Origin: Saccoglossus kowalevskii
Lineage: Eukaryota > Hemichordata > Enteropneusta > Harrimaniidae
Reading direction: 5' to 3'
Length of the DNA: 20,913 nucleotides
Assembly: GCF_000003605.2 (NCBI RefSeq)
Contig: NW_003113471.1
Location: 143,545-164,457 of the forward strand
Below the pieces are notes generated by a model. The model did not search any database, had not been told where the DNA came from, and saw only the letters and a list, made by a program, of their open reading frames with translations. Both the position numbers and the translations under genes were made by a program. Below, one piece after another: positions 1 through 8,088 of this stretch (position 1 is the stretch's first letter; each line of letters begins with the position of its first letter).

Positions 1-255
1 TTTTCCATTACACCATTCACAGTGATATAGATGTTGTGATAGTGTCCAAATGAAGCAATATAATTGGAACTTTGTATCTCAACTTTTTGACCACTAGGAG
101 TGTGTACCTATGTATGTAATAAATCATCTTGTTAAAAAACAACAGTTCACATTTTACCAAACATACGAAAATATACACAAGGAACACCTCCATAAACTTT
201 AAATTCACGAGCCCATTAAATGAATCCACACTTATATCGCCATAGGTTAAGGATA

Positions 256-682
256 TTTTCTAATTATTTCATTATTGTGTAATTAGTACAATACCATTTT
301 GTCATTGTTATATTATGTTACCACTGGCAGATCCAGAAATTCGGTAAGGACGCGCGCTACTATTGACGAGGCCGTAGTAGACCTTCGGTGGGCTGGGTTT
401 GTCAATTGATTTGTCAAATTTTTTTGCGGGCTGAAGGGGGGGGGGGGCTGGCGCGCCTCCCCTAAATCTTGGTTACAATTGATTCATAACTTAGACATTT
501 TTTGAATCTATATTTCGTCTTAGCTCATTGTCTTGACATTCAGTTGTCATAAGATTGGCTTATTTTAACGTCCATATGTCTTGATACCACAACATTCCAT
601 TACGTGACCTGATTAGTTGACCCCTATATATATTCTTGATCCCGGACTGCCTCCCATAAAACATTGCACAAGATGGCAATGT
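256..682 (-). repeat. Dispersed repeat family R, copy 1
   Basis: Read on the minus strand, this stretch matches the sequence around and inside the BEL insertion site (2869-2910 joined to 8089-8360). Shared landmarks are a 'GCCATCTTGTGCAATG' block followed by 'TTTATGGGAGGC', then 'GGGATCA', 'CTTATGACRA', 'AATGTCAAGA', and an AT-rich end with 'AATTACACAATAATGAAATA'. The match is by eye and roughly 70-80%, with small indels. No protein is recognised in it. A 150-bp element is nested inside. The repeat is probably a non-coding transposon remnant; its class is unknown. Confidence 0.7.
322..471 (+). mobile_element. Nested 150-bp G-rich element with GTTAC duplication
   Basis: Repeat copy 2 lacks this block. 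In copy 1 it interrupts an otherwise continuous match and is flanked by identical 5-mers GTTAC at 317-321 and 472-476, the expected sign of transposition. It begins CACTGGCAGATCC and contains a run of twelve G near 436-447. The two ends are not a good inverted pair. A 5-bp duplication and a CAC start fit several DNA transposon groups, Transib-like among them, but no transposase is present and the class is not settled. Confidence 0.65.
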
Positions 683-878
683 AGGCTTTGTAAAAGATAG
701 CGGGAATTTCGGAATGAAGGCCGTTCCACCAACTGAGGCCTGTCATCCTTATACGCAAATACTCGACGTCTACGCTTATATGTAATGATCTAAGCTGTGA
801 AAAGAGAAATAAACATTTCGTTTCTGGTGATGAGGCAACACGTTGGAATCCGAATTCAATTCGGATATATACACAGTT

Positions 879-952
879 CAGTGGCGGCGGTATCGCGCGG
901 GTGTTTGGAAAGAACCCCCCCCCCCTCCATGCCAAATTTCGCGCCGCCGAAC
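879..952 (+). repeat. Short G/C-rich element beginning CAGTGGCGGCGG
   Basis: It starts CAGTGGCGGCGG like the element at 2679 and resembles the start of the one at 322. It contains a run of C near 916-926 and closes with CGCGCCGCCGAA, giving imperfect inverted ends (GGCGGYRYCGCGCG against its complement). It is much more GC-rich than its surroundings. Probably a small non-autonomous mobile element; no coding content. Confidence 0.4.
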
Positions 953-970
953 CAACAGTTCTTCTAGAGT

Positions 971-998
971 GATTGGTCTATGCTGATTGGTCTATGCT
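971..998 (+). repeat. 14-bp perfect tandem duplication with ATTGG boxes
   Basis: GATTGGTCTATGCT is present twice head to tail (971-984 and 985-998). Each unit carries ATTGG, a reverse CCAAT box, but no adjacent gene is recognised, so a regulatory role is only a possibility. Confidence 0.5.
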
Positions 999-1142
999 GA
1001 AATGTTCGATACGTTTACTCACAAAAATAAACCACGTTGCGTAAATATATATTATTTTCTCGGCTGTATTTTATTCTACTGTAACTCTAAACTTGGTCTC
1101 TGAACGGTCGGCTGCTGTCCATTCTCGGCTGCCTTGCTTTCT

Positions 1143-1182
1143 ATCTCAGACAACTAAGATAATTGTAATAATTGTCTGAGAT
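1143..1182. repeat. 11-bp perfect inverted repeat
   Basis: ATCTCAGACAA at 1143-1153 is matched by its exact complement TTGTCTGAGAT at 1172-1182 across an 18-base AT-rich spacer. The spacer itself can pair partly (TAATTG type). It could be a small hairpin or the core of a miniature transposon; no target duplication was recognised. Confidence 0.5.
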
Positions 1183-1780
1183 TGCATGTATATTCAAGTA
1201 ATATTTGTAGTGATTTTCCTTGTAATACGATTGGAAAGTCGATAAGCTTGAATCCCCAAAGCGACCGCCGAGGTGAAACGAAACACATCCGTTCCGTTCA
1301 CGGACTTGACCTTCTACTATCTTCCGTGACCTTACGGCTTGAAAAGGGCACCGGGTCGTACTACATTTTTAATCGTGCGGTAATGTATAGGTTCGATTCA
1401 CATATTCGCTGTGTTTTTACCATTGCCAGTAATGTTTTGTTTTCGTTTTTGTTTTTGTTGGCTCGGCTGAGGAACAACGAGAGGCAACTGCTGCCGGCAA
1501 TCATAGCGGGATTGTGTTACAATGTATCAACGTGATAACAAGATCGCGTTCCCGCGTAACTTTGAACTTCGCTTGGGGCGTTCACGCCCATCAGATAAGA
1601 GACAACTAGAGCAGTGATACAGTCAATATCAGGATTTTGTTCGCGGATACATGTTACTGTTTTCTTTTGACAAAACTGAAAGGAGTCCCAAGTATGCCAG
1701 TCTAGTCAAACACAGTAATGCGTGAACGGTGCATTTTTATCGGTTTTATATTTGAGCCCGAAATTAGTTAAAAGGCGGCA
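1183..1780. other. Stretch with no recognised gene
   Basis: A plus-strand frame stays open over about 1182-1535, but it starts on TTG, has no family resemblance that I can see, and is ordinary for chance in a locally less AT-rich stretch. A five-base stem with a TTCA loop lies at 1576-1589. Nothing else is supported. Confidence 0.4.
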
Positions 1781-1788
1781 GACGTCGC

Positions 1789-1932
1789 GCTGCGCATGTG
1801 CGACATTTGTGTTGATAAACATTAAACATTAAAGTTTGGTAACGTCCCAGTTTGTACTCGTTGACCTGCGCAACAGTCAAAATCGCCATCTTTGTTGATA
1901 TGGGACCCATATATCCTGAGCATGCGTGGCGC
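1789..1932. promoter_or_regulatory. CpG-bearing NRF1/YY1-like motif cluster
   Basis: CTGCGCATGTGCG at 1790-1802 is close to the NRF-1 palindrome. ATCGCCATCTTTG at 1882-1894 is, on the minus strand, a good YY1-type CAAAGATGGCGA. GAGCATGCGTGGCGC follows at 1918-1932. CpGs are more frequent here than in flanking DNA. Such combinations occur at TATA-less animal promoters, but no transcript can be assigned, so this is a weak promoter candidate. Confidence 0.3.
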
Positions 1933-2678
1933 TACGACTACCACTCTTTAATTGACTCTAAAATACTCCTAAACCTCAGCTCAGACTATAGTATTCTATA
2001 TAGTTTTAGCTCTTAGTTATAACACTGACATGTGTGCATTGGCGTTTTCTTTTATTTCGTTCATAGGATTTTGGGACACGGAAATCAAAGTAATTTATCA
2101 GTCGTGGCGAGTATGTGGGACAGTTTATTTCTGCTGTGTGAATATAATACAACTATGTAATGTGGTAGTCCTGAAAAGGGCCGTTTGGTTTGGTTTCGTT
2201 AGAAAACGATATAAATTGACTCCCATTCATGACCCGCGTATTGAACTTTATCTGGCTTAGGAAGCCATCTCCTTACAACGTTGATCACGCAGTTGGGCTT
2301 GAGTTCTCGTTTGCTGGTCACGCAAGCTCAGTCTACTGTGTTATCTACTGATATTTATATTTCTGGAAATTACGTAAATACATCGCGTAATGATATACTG
2401 AACATCCCATTTTTATAACCAGTGTTTCATCTAGCGAGAAAGTTGTACACCAAGCGAAATTTCACAGTGACTTAGGCCATGCCGGTGCAACCGATGACAT
2501 GCATTCCCCATCTACCAAATGGCAAATTTCTAGTAAACTACAGAGTTGGATTTCCTCAACTTATGTGCGGTAAGCTGCAATGTAAGCATTTTGTCAAGCC
2601 GTCGGCTAGCAATATATGAGGAATTTGACGGAGGAACGTAAAAATTCAGGCCTATAACAGGAATATGTTTGTCAAAAA
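1933..2678. other. Unassigned stretch upstream of the G-rich element
   Basis: Apart from the histone-type stem-loop inside it, nothing is recognised. A 76-codon plus-strand frame (2030-2260) has no family signature and overlaps the stem-loop. A short minus-strand frame around 2200-2320 also looks non-random to the eye but is only about 40 codons and matches nothing I know. Confidence 0.35.
2167..2182 (-). other. Decayed histone-type 3' stem-loop
   Basis: On the minus strand the bases read GGCCCTTTTCAGGACT. This fits the replication-dependent histone mRNA 3' hairpin (GGYYYUUUUCARRRCC), with two transitions in the 3' arm that give one mismatch and one G-U pair. The flanks also fit: an A/C-rich 5' side ending CAAAC, and ACCAC on the 3' side. 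In intact genes this hairpin binds SLBP and directs cleavage without polyadenylation. No histone reading frame was found just upstream on the minus strand, so it is at best a relic of a histone gene end. A chance match cannot be excluded. Confidence 0.4.
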
Positions 2679-2680
2679 CA

Positions 2681-2868
2681 GTGGCGGCGGCACGGGTGGA
2701 AGAGGGGGCCCTCGAAAAAAATGTTGAGGGGGGGGGGGCGTCGCTCCTCCAAAATCAAGCTGAAACCAAAGTGAAAGAAAAATTTGCCCCTCAAAATGCA
2801 GGAAATAGAGTTTCAGAGGGTCTAGATTTAAACATTTTTAAGGGGGAGCATGCCCCGGACCCTCTAGT
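2681..2868 (+). mobile_element. G-rich short element, possible AACA duplication
   Basis: It begins GTGGCGGCGG (preceded by CA as in the 879 copy), has an unbroken G run near 2729-2738, and ends in a GCCCCGGACCCTCTAG block. AACA occurs on both sides (2677-2680 and 2869-2872), consistent with a 4-bp target duplication. It abuts the start of repeat R copy 2. The overlapping 94-codon frame runs through the repeat and LTR and is not a gene. The class of element is unknown. Confidence 0.45.
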
Positions 2869-2910
2869 AACATTTGCCATCTTGTGCAATGCTTTATGGG
2901 AGGCGGCCCG
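2869..2910 (+). repeat. Repeat family R copy 2, left part (split by BEL insertion)
   Basis: This holds the 'GCCATCTTGTGCAATG' and 'TTTATGGGAGGC' landmarks of the family. It is cut at 2910 by the BEL/Pao element and resumes after 8083. Removing the element and one GCCCG copy restores the continuity seen in copy 1, which shows the pre-insertion state. Confidence 0.7.
2906..2910 (+). repeat. Target-site duplication GCCCG (left)
   Basis: It is identical to 8084-8088 and lies directly outside LTRs that start TG and end CA. BEL/Pao integrases usually make duplications of about 5 bp, so this supports a genuine insertion with both ends intact. Confidence 0.85.
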
Positions 2911-3378
2911 TGTGCCGCTCGTATCCCCCCCCGTAGATAGAGCTACGTGTTGACGCCCTCTATGGTACGTTCGTCTTTATTGACGTCTTGGAGATTATTA
3001 TGGGCTGTTGAGTATTAGTTGACCACACCGGCGATTGACTTTTCGGGTTTTCGGCGTTCAATACGCTTGTGAGAGAACATTATAGACCCAACGAAGTAGG
3101 TTAATTTCATTGTAACTGTTTTATCTTTTAGTGTTTATGTTTTAAGAGATTCTGAGTGATAATTGTGAATCTTTGATGTATTTTTCGAACTATCCTTTTC
3201 ACACGTGATTTCGTCATAGTACATTGTACGCTACTTTTGTTGTTGAGAAATTGTCATTTTCTGTTTGTAGTATCCACCGCTTGGAATAAATGATTATACC
3301 CTGAAGCACTTGTGGGTGGTTGTTTTTCGAAGTGGTTGATCACATGTACGGGTATAAATGCGACTAGACACCGGAACA
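2911..3378 (+). repeat. 5' LTR of the BEL/Pao element
   Basis: It is 468 bp, starting TGTGCC and ending GGAACA. It contains a polyadenylation hexamer AATAAA (3285-3290) and a TATA-like TATAAA (3353-3358). Compared with the 3' LTR it has a 17-bp extra segment near 3002-3030, one extra C in the C run at 2925-2932, and roughly eight base substitutions. Confidence 0.92.
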
Positions 3379-3507
3379 GTGAATATTCGAAGTCTGTATC
3401 TGCAGTGAAAATTAGTCTACACTACGGAGAGAAATCAAACCTGTGAACAGCAGTGTTGTTGAATGCATATATCCGCACTGATTATCAAGACTACAGCACG
3501 TAAGTGA
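3379..3507 (+). other. BEL leader between LTR and gag
   Basis: This is where a primer binding site should start, but the first bases (GTGAATATTCG) do not begin TGG and I do not recognise the complementary tRNA 3' end. A CACGTAAGT splice-donor-like site lies near 3497-3505. There is no coding content. Confidence 0.5.
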
Positions 3508-4536
3508 AATAGAAAATCGCTAAAATATGGTAATGCGAGTAATGCGAAATCTGAACCTTTAGAAGATAAGGAAGATGAGAAATTTGAACGTGATATCACA
3601 CAGCGCCCTCAACGGCAGAGAACACTCTCAGCCAAAGCTCTTACTAACAAAATAATAGAAACAGAGAACATTCTACAGGGCATATGGCAGCAAACAAAGC
3701 AAAAGTTATCACGTATCGAAGTCACAGACCCCAGTGAAATAATTTCAGAAATTGAGTGGCTCAGTCAGCAGTATGCCTTGACATGGGAGGAGTTAGAAGC
3801 TCTGTATGAGAAAAACAAATGGGGTGATTCTCACGATGATGCAGAATACATGAAACAAATATTTCTTCGAAACAAGCGAATCATTGACACAGAGATTAAT
3901 GAAGCAAAGATAGTACAAATGAGAAAAACTGCATATCACAAAGAGCCATACGAACCCTCAGTCTCGAGCTCATCTTCCAGAAATAGCATACACACTACAA
4001 AATCATCAAAATATGGACAATCAGTTTCAAGCTCAAACGTATCCAAGACGTCGTCCAGACTTAGTGTAGCGAAAACACATGCTTTGGCGAAGGCTGAGGC
4101 ATCAAAGAAAGAAGCAGAATTTGAAAGAACCATAGCGAAAGCATTAACGGAGTTAGTGGAGTGCAAAGCAAAAATTAGAGTCCTTGAGGCCGACAAAAAG
4201 CCTGCAGCTGCTCATGCAACAACAACCGTTTTACAACAGGCTGTAGGCGAAGAGAATGGACTGTTCCCCACAAACCCAAAACAGTCATCAAATGATCATG
4301 TGGAAACATTTTTGGCTAAAAATTCACAGAAACATCCGAAAACAAACAATGTTGACAGTTCACAACTGCAAGAAACTCATACTACTAACCCGCTGTCGAA
4401 TGGAATATCGATTCACCCATCCACACTACTAGCTGAACAAACTTCTGAGCAACCAGTCGACAAACAAATGACAGCACCTGAGAGACAGTTTGGGATGACA
4501 GACTGCAACACAAAGCCAGTGGAAGAGAGCGTTTGA
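3508..4536 (+). pseudogene. gag: BEL gag, N-terminal region (broken)
   Basis: The frame is open from 3508 after a TGA, with no ATG until codon 3850, so the native start is lost or lies in another frame. ATG at 3527 is out of frame and stops within twelve codons. The product is hydrophilic and rich in Glu, Lys and Ser. It includes a charged helix with coiled-coil character at about residues 185-235 of the open frame (KAEASKKEAEFERTIAKAL). This matches the poorly conserved front part of BEL gag, which precedes the DUF1759 domain. The frame terminates at 4536, just inside the DUF1759 region, because of a frameshift: the WKRAFDSL-type motif is already in the other frame at about 4513-4540. Degenerate retrotransposon capsid gene. 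Confidence 0.75.
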
Positions 4537-4830
4537 CTCCCTGGTGCAGTCAGCTTGCGTGTCAACTGCAGAGAAATTGTCCTTTCTGGGCAAGTACACC
4601 ACAGGTGTAACAAAAACACTGGTAGACAGATATCGACTGAGAAACGTAGAAAACGTAGAAAGAGCATACAAAGATAGCCTGGGAAGAACTGGAGTCAAGA
4701 TTTGGCAACCCAGCCATCATTTCCTCAATCATCAGAAAACAGTTAAGTACATTCAGCAAAATCAAAGCTGATGACAACCAGCGACTTCTTGAACTTGCAG
4801 ACTTGTGCGTTGACGCAGTTGAATTGCACG
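4513..4830 (+). pseudogene. gag: BEL gag DUF1759 domain (frameshifted)
   Basis: Gag domain found in BEL/Pao elements (Pfam DUF1759). Motifs seen: WKRAFDSL, then STAEKLSFLGKYTTG, then RAYKD in one frame. After a break near 4675 the domain goes on in another frame with WEELESRFGNPAIISS and ADLCVDAVE. There is a further break at about 4830 before the next block. In intact elements this region contributes to the capsid-like shell; here at least three frame changes between 4500 and 4832 prevent a continuous product. Confidence 0.8.
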
Positions 4831-4831
4831 C

Positions 4832-5461
4832 ATGAAGGACCTACCTCATTTGATTATACTTGATACTCCACATGGAATGAATCCAGTAGTTGAGAAGTTG
4901 CCATCATATGTACTGAACAGATGGAGGGAGAGAGTGGCGACTTACAAGCAGATCAACAAGAAATTTCCAACATTTCAATACTTCACAGAATTTCTTATAA
5001 CCGTAGCAAAAACACAGAGCTATCCTGATGTTCCCCGCTTTAATAATACACATATCAGACCAGATAAAGGTAAAGCAAGTCAACAGCACAGAACCCGGGT
5101 TTTCTCCACAAACACAAAAGGTGATACCAAACAGTGTGCCTACCACGAGTCTCCTGGCCATGACCTGACTGAGTGTAAAGAGTACATGAGAAAACCAATA
5201 GGAGAACGGCTAGAACTATGTAGAAAAAAGGGTTTGTGCTTCCAGTGCACACAAACACATTTTGCCAAAGACTGTACTGCTGAGATAATATGCACAACTT
5301 GCCAGAGCAAGAGACACATAACCTGTCTCCATTCATCACCTGCAGAAAAGCCACAAAGACCAATAAAACAGATAGAAATCAAGAAGTTACTACCAGGTGT
5401 ACCAAGGTTCCTGCAGCAAGATAATCTTAACAAAAGTGTACTGAAAGGGTCGGCCGACTGA
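4832..5461 (+). pseudogene. gag: BEL gag C-terminal part with zinc knuckles
   Basis: This is an open frame of 209 codons. The first half continues the gag domain (LPSYVLNRWRERVATY, FPTFQYFTEFL). From about residue 100 it has the cysteine-histidine series typical of BEL/Pao nucleocapsid: CAYHESPGHDLTEC, then GLCFQCTQTHFAKDC, then CTTCQSKRHITCLH. These are zinc-binding knuckles that bind RNA in related elements. The frame ends at 5461 and the protease continues in a different frame, so a frameshift around 5440 separates gag from pol. The leading ATG at 4832 is probably internal. Confidence 0.85.
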
Positions 5462-5990
5462 ATTCATAGAAAAATATGCGGTCCTTGACGACCAGTCTAA
5501 CGCTTGTATTGGAACTACTAGTCTCTTCAATTCATTGGGAATCCACGGCCTTGACCTAGAATACGAACTTTCCACATGCAGCACAAAAGGAGAGAACAGG
5601 AAGGGACGGTGTGGTGTTGACATCATCATTGAATCCTGTGATGAACAGAAAAGATACCCACTCCCTGTAGTACTAGAGAACAATGACCTTCCCAGCGACA
5701 AAGGTGAAATACCAAGGCCTGATGTATGCAGGACATTTGATCACCTCAAACCGATCACTAATAAGTTCCAGATATTAGAGAAGATATAGGTATAGAGCTC
5801 CTAGTTGACAGAAATTGTCCTGAAATATTAAAGGTGGGAGAGAACAGAAATGGCCCTGTTGGTGCTCCTTGGGCTCAACGCACAGATTTAGGATAGACTG
5901 TATCGGGTGAGTTATGTTTAGAAACAACTAGAGGCACAATTCGTGCTTCTGTTCTTCGCACGGCAGCAAGCTACAATGTGACATCATACA
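5447..5990 (+). pseudogene. pol: BEL aspartic protease (A17/DUF1758-type), broken
   Basis: A retropepsin-like protease that would cleave the Gag-Pol polyprotein. The catalytic segment reads YAVLDDQSN (around 5475-5501), the form of the D-S/T-G motif seen in BEL elements. Next come IPRPDVCRTFDHLKPI and, after a frame break at about 5787, the conserved stretch with NCPEILKV and NGPVGAPWAQRTDLG. A TAG at 5893-5895 lies where Trp is usual (LG-W-TVSG). It then gives way to GELCLETT. Start and end are approximate because several frames are used. Confidence 0.8.
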
Positions 5991-6298
5991 ACACGAACCA
6001 GTGTACCAGAGAAAGTTTTCAGTGTCACAATCACATATATGCAAAAGATATGCAAAACGAACAAGATCATTTGGGCTCTGAGAGATTTAGTAGGTTTTCC
6101 AAATGGAGTTGCTCAGGAGAGCCGTAGCGAGTCTTATAAACTTAGCAATAGCTAACAAGAGAGGCATGCGTGGAGAAAAGAACACACACCCTATCAGGTA
6201 ACCTCAGACATTTTGATTCAAGCAGAAAACGTCATTCTGAGTATCCTTCAGAAAGAACATTTTACAGAAGAGTACAGCATATTATCTTCCTCAAATAA
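5991..6298 (+). pseudogene. pol: Deletion junction: RT/RNase H missing, linker to integrase remains
   Basis: Up to about 6065 the sequence resembles the segment just before the BEL reverse transcriptase (AKDMQNEQDH). Directly after, ERFSRFSKW and RRAVASLINLAIANKR look like the linker between RNase H and integrase, and IQAENVILSILQKEHF is the usual lead-in to integrase. The whole RT and RNase H region, normally well over 2 kb, is therefore gone, with the junction near 6065-6085. A TAA at 6296-6298 closes the later integrase frame upstream. Confidence 0.7.
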
Positions 6299-6889
6299 CA
6301 GAACTTTGACGAACTAAGTCCATTTATAGACAGAGATGGACTCATTTGTGTTGGTGGCAGAATTGGCCAAGCAAACTTCGATTTCAGTGAACGACATCCC
6401 ATACTGTCACCCAAGGACAGTCATGTATCCAGACTCATAGTAGAGCATGTTCATCAACAAGTACAGCACAAAGGACGTCAGTTTACAATGGGTGCCGTCA
6501 GATCCAAAGGGTATTGGGTGCCCGGTCTACACAACATGGTAAGAAATGTCATAAATCAATGTACAGTGTGCAAGAGATTAAGGGCAAAACCCCTGACACA
6601 AATAATGGCCGACTTGCCAACAGACAGGCTAGAAGCAACTCCACCATTCACCAATGTCGGCATAGATGTTTTTGAACCCTGGAACGTGGCTATGCGGAAA
6701 ACCAGGAGTGGAGTGGTAGGAGCCAAGCGATGGGGAGTCGTATTTGTTTGCTTATATACCACCGCTATTCATATAGAAGTCATTGATTCTATGGACACCT
6801 CGGCCTTTATTAATGCGCTTCGTAGATTTATCGCTATAAGGGGAGCTGAGGTGCGACAACGGTACCAATTTCGTGGGTGCCAAAAATGA
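6299..6889 (+). pseudogene. pol: BEL integrase: H2C2 zinc domain and first catalytic Asp
   Basis: One open frame from 6299 to 6889. The lead-in is GLICVGGRI. The zinc-binding domain shows HVHQQVQHKG followed by QCTVCKRLR (H2C2 pattern). The catalytic core begins with FTNVGIDVFEPW (first Asp) and continues with KRWGVVFVCLYTTAIHIEV and DTSAFINALRRF, all conserved in BEL/Pao. After IRG a small deletion shifts the frame just before the second Asp, so this frame ends in unrelated residues. Confidence 0.88.
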
Positions 6890-7583
6890 ACTCCAGACTG
6901 CGAAGAAAGAACTTAACCATGGTCACATTCAAAAATTCTTGGTGGAACAGGCATGCGAGTGGATCTTCAACCCACCTCATGCTTCTCAGTTCGGCGGGAT
7001 CTGGTAGCGACAGATCGGCACCATAAGACAAATTTTGAACTCTATGTATGTGCAGCTAGGTAAGCCGCAATTTAGTCATGACCTGCTAACTACACTGATG
7101 GCTGAAGTTTCTGCCATTGTCAACAGTAGACCTGTCACAACTGTACCCTCAGACAGTAAAGATCCAGTGGCGTTGACTCCAAACATGATTGTGACTATGA
7201 AAACAGGCCCAGTACCTCCACCTCCAGGTGAGTTCGGCCAGCAAGACCTTTACAGCAGAAATCGATGGCGTCGGGTCCAGTACTTGGCCGACCAGTTCTG
7301 GGTACGATGGAAAAGAGAGTTCCTCCAGCATCGTCAAGCTCGACAAGAGTGGAATGTGATCAAGCCCATTATCAATGAAGGAGATATTGTCTTACTCCGT
7401 GAGAAAGATCAGTCCCGAAATGACTGGCCTCTTGCACGTGTCATCAAGGCATAGAAAAGTGAAGACAACCAAGTGCGTAAAGTGGATGTGATGGTTCACA
7501 GGGATGACACAACCCGAATCTATCAGAGGCCCGTTGTAGAACTTATTCTCATCGAAAAGTGTAACAGAGACAATTTTGAGTAG
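6844..7583 (+). pseudogene. pol: BEL integrase: second catalytic Asp, stop at Glu, DUF5641 tail
   Basis: The frame resumes with CDNGTNFVGA (second Asp codon 6855-6857) and FNPPHASQFGGIW, after which TAG at 7005-7007 stands exactly where the catalytic Glu of the GGxWER motif belongs, 50 codons after the Asp. The frame then runs open from 7008 to 7454, with VSAIVNSRPVTT, LTPNMIV and the DUF5641-type RWRRVQYLADQFWVRWKREF and EGDIVLLRE. A second in-frame stop TAG at 7452-7454 replaces what is usually an aromatic residue. The original end is probably TAG at 7581-7583. The integrase is inactive. Confidence 0.87.
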
Positions 7584-7624
7584 CTATTATTTCATGTAAA
7601 AATATATTTCATGACATATTTTTA

Positions 7625-7633
7625 GGCGGGGAG
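7625..7633 (+). other. Polypurine tract before the 3' LTR
   Basis: GGCGGGGAG, almost all purine, directly abuts the TG of the 3' LTR. This is where plus-strand priming would occur during reverse transcription. Confidence 0.6.
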
Positions 7634-8083
7634 TGTGCCGCTCGTATCCCCCCCGTAGATAGAGCTACGTGTTGACGCCCTCTATGGTACTTTCGTCTTT
7701 ATTGACGTCTTGGAGATTATTATGGATTATTACCGGCGATTGACTTTTCGGGTTTTCGGCGTTCAATACGATTGTGAGAGAACATTATAGACCCAACGAA
7801 GTAGGTTAATTTCATTGTAACTGTTTTATCTTTTAGTGTTTATGTTTTAAGAGATTCTGAGTGATAATTGTGAATCTTTGATGTATTTTTCGAAATATCC
7901 TTTTCACACGTGATTTCGTCATAGTACATTGTACGCTACTTTTGTTGTTGACAAATTGTCATTTTCTGTTTGTAGTATTCACCGCTTGGAATAAATGATT
8001 ATCCCCTGAAGCACTTGTGGGTGGTTGTTTTTCGAAGTGGTTGATCACAAGTACGGGTATAAATGCGACTAGACCCCGGAACA
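7634..8083 (+). repeat. 3' LTR of the BEL/Pao element
   Basis: It is 450 bp, begins TGTGCC and ends GGAACA. It has AATAAA at 7990-7995 and TATAAA at 8058-8063, matching the 5' copy. It lacks 17 bp present in the 5' LTR (near 7722-7734 here) and one C of the C run; otherwise the two are about 98% identical by eye. Confidence 0.92.
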
Positions 8084-8088
8084 GCCCG
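8084..8088 (+). repeat. Target-site duplication GCCCG (right)
   Basis: Exact copy of 2906-2910, directly following the terminal CA of the 3' LTR. Confidence 0.85.

Larger units (their letters stand above)
2911..8083 (+). mobile_element. BEL/Pao LTR retrotransposon, internally deleted and degenerate
   Basis: The element is 5,173 bp and has matching LTRs, a 5-bp target duplication and a purine-rich tract before the 3' LTR. Inside, in order, are a gag N-terminal region, a DUF1759-type gag domain, cysteine-histidine knuckles, an A17/DUF1758-type aspartic protease, the linker before integrase, an integrase with H2C2 and catalytic regions, and a DUF5641-type tail. That order and those domains are specific to BEL/Pao. 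The reverse transcriptase and RNase H that should lie between protease and integrase are absent, and every region carries frameshifts or stops, so the element cannot be autonomous. LTR divergence is low (about eight substitutions in 450 bp plus indels, by eye), which implies a fairly recent insertion. Confidence 0.93.

Noticed and set aside
624-935. 103-codon minus-strand frame
   Set aside because: It runs through the dispersed repeat and G-rich element; part of its product recurs in the 2669-2953 frame only because the repeat DNA recurs.
1260-1360. Second histone stem-loop-like TGCCCTTTTCAAGCC on the minus strand
   Set aside because: The two sides do not pair; only the loop bases match.
1388-1400. 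GGTTCGATTC resembling a tRNA B box
   Set aside because: No A box or cloverleaf at the right distance upstream.
1182-1535. 117-codon plus-strand frame
   Set aside because: TTG start, no motif, no splice structure; composition fits chance in a less AT-rich patch.
2911-8083. Treating the BEL element as intact or potentially active
   Set aside because: RT and RNase H are absent, integrase has a stop at its catalytic Glu, and gag and protease are split by frameshifts.
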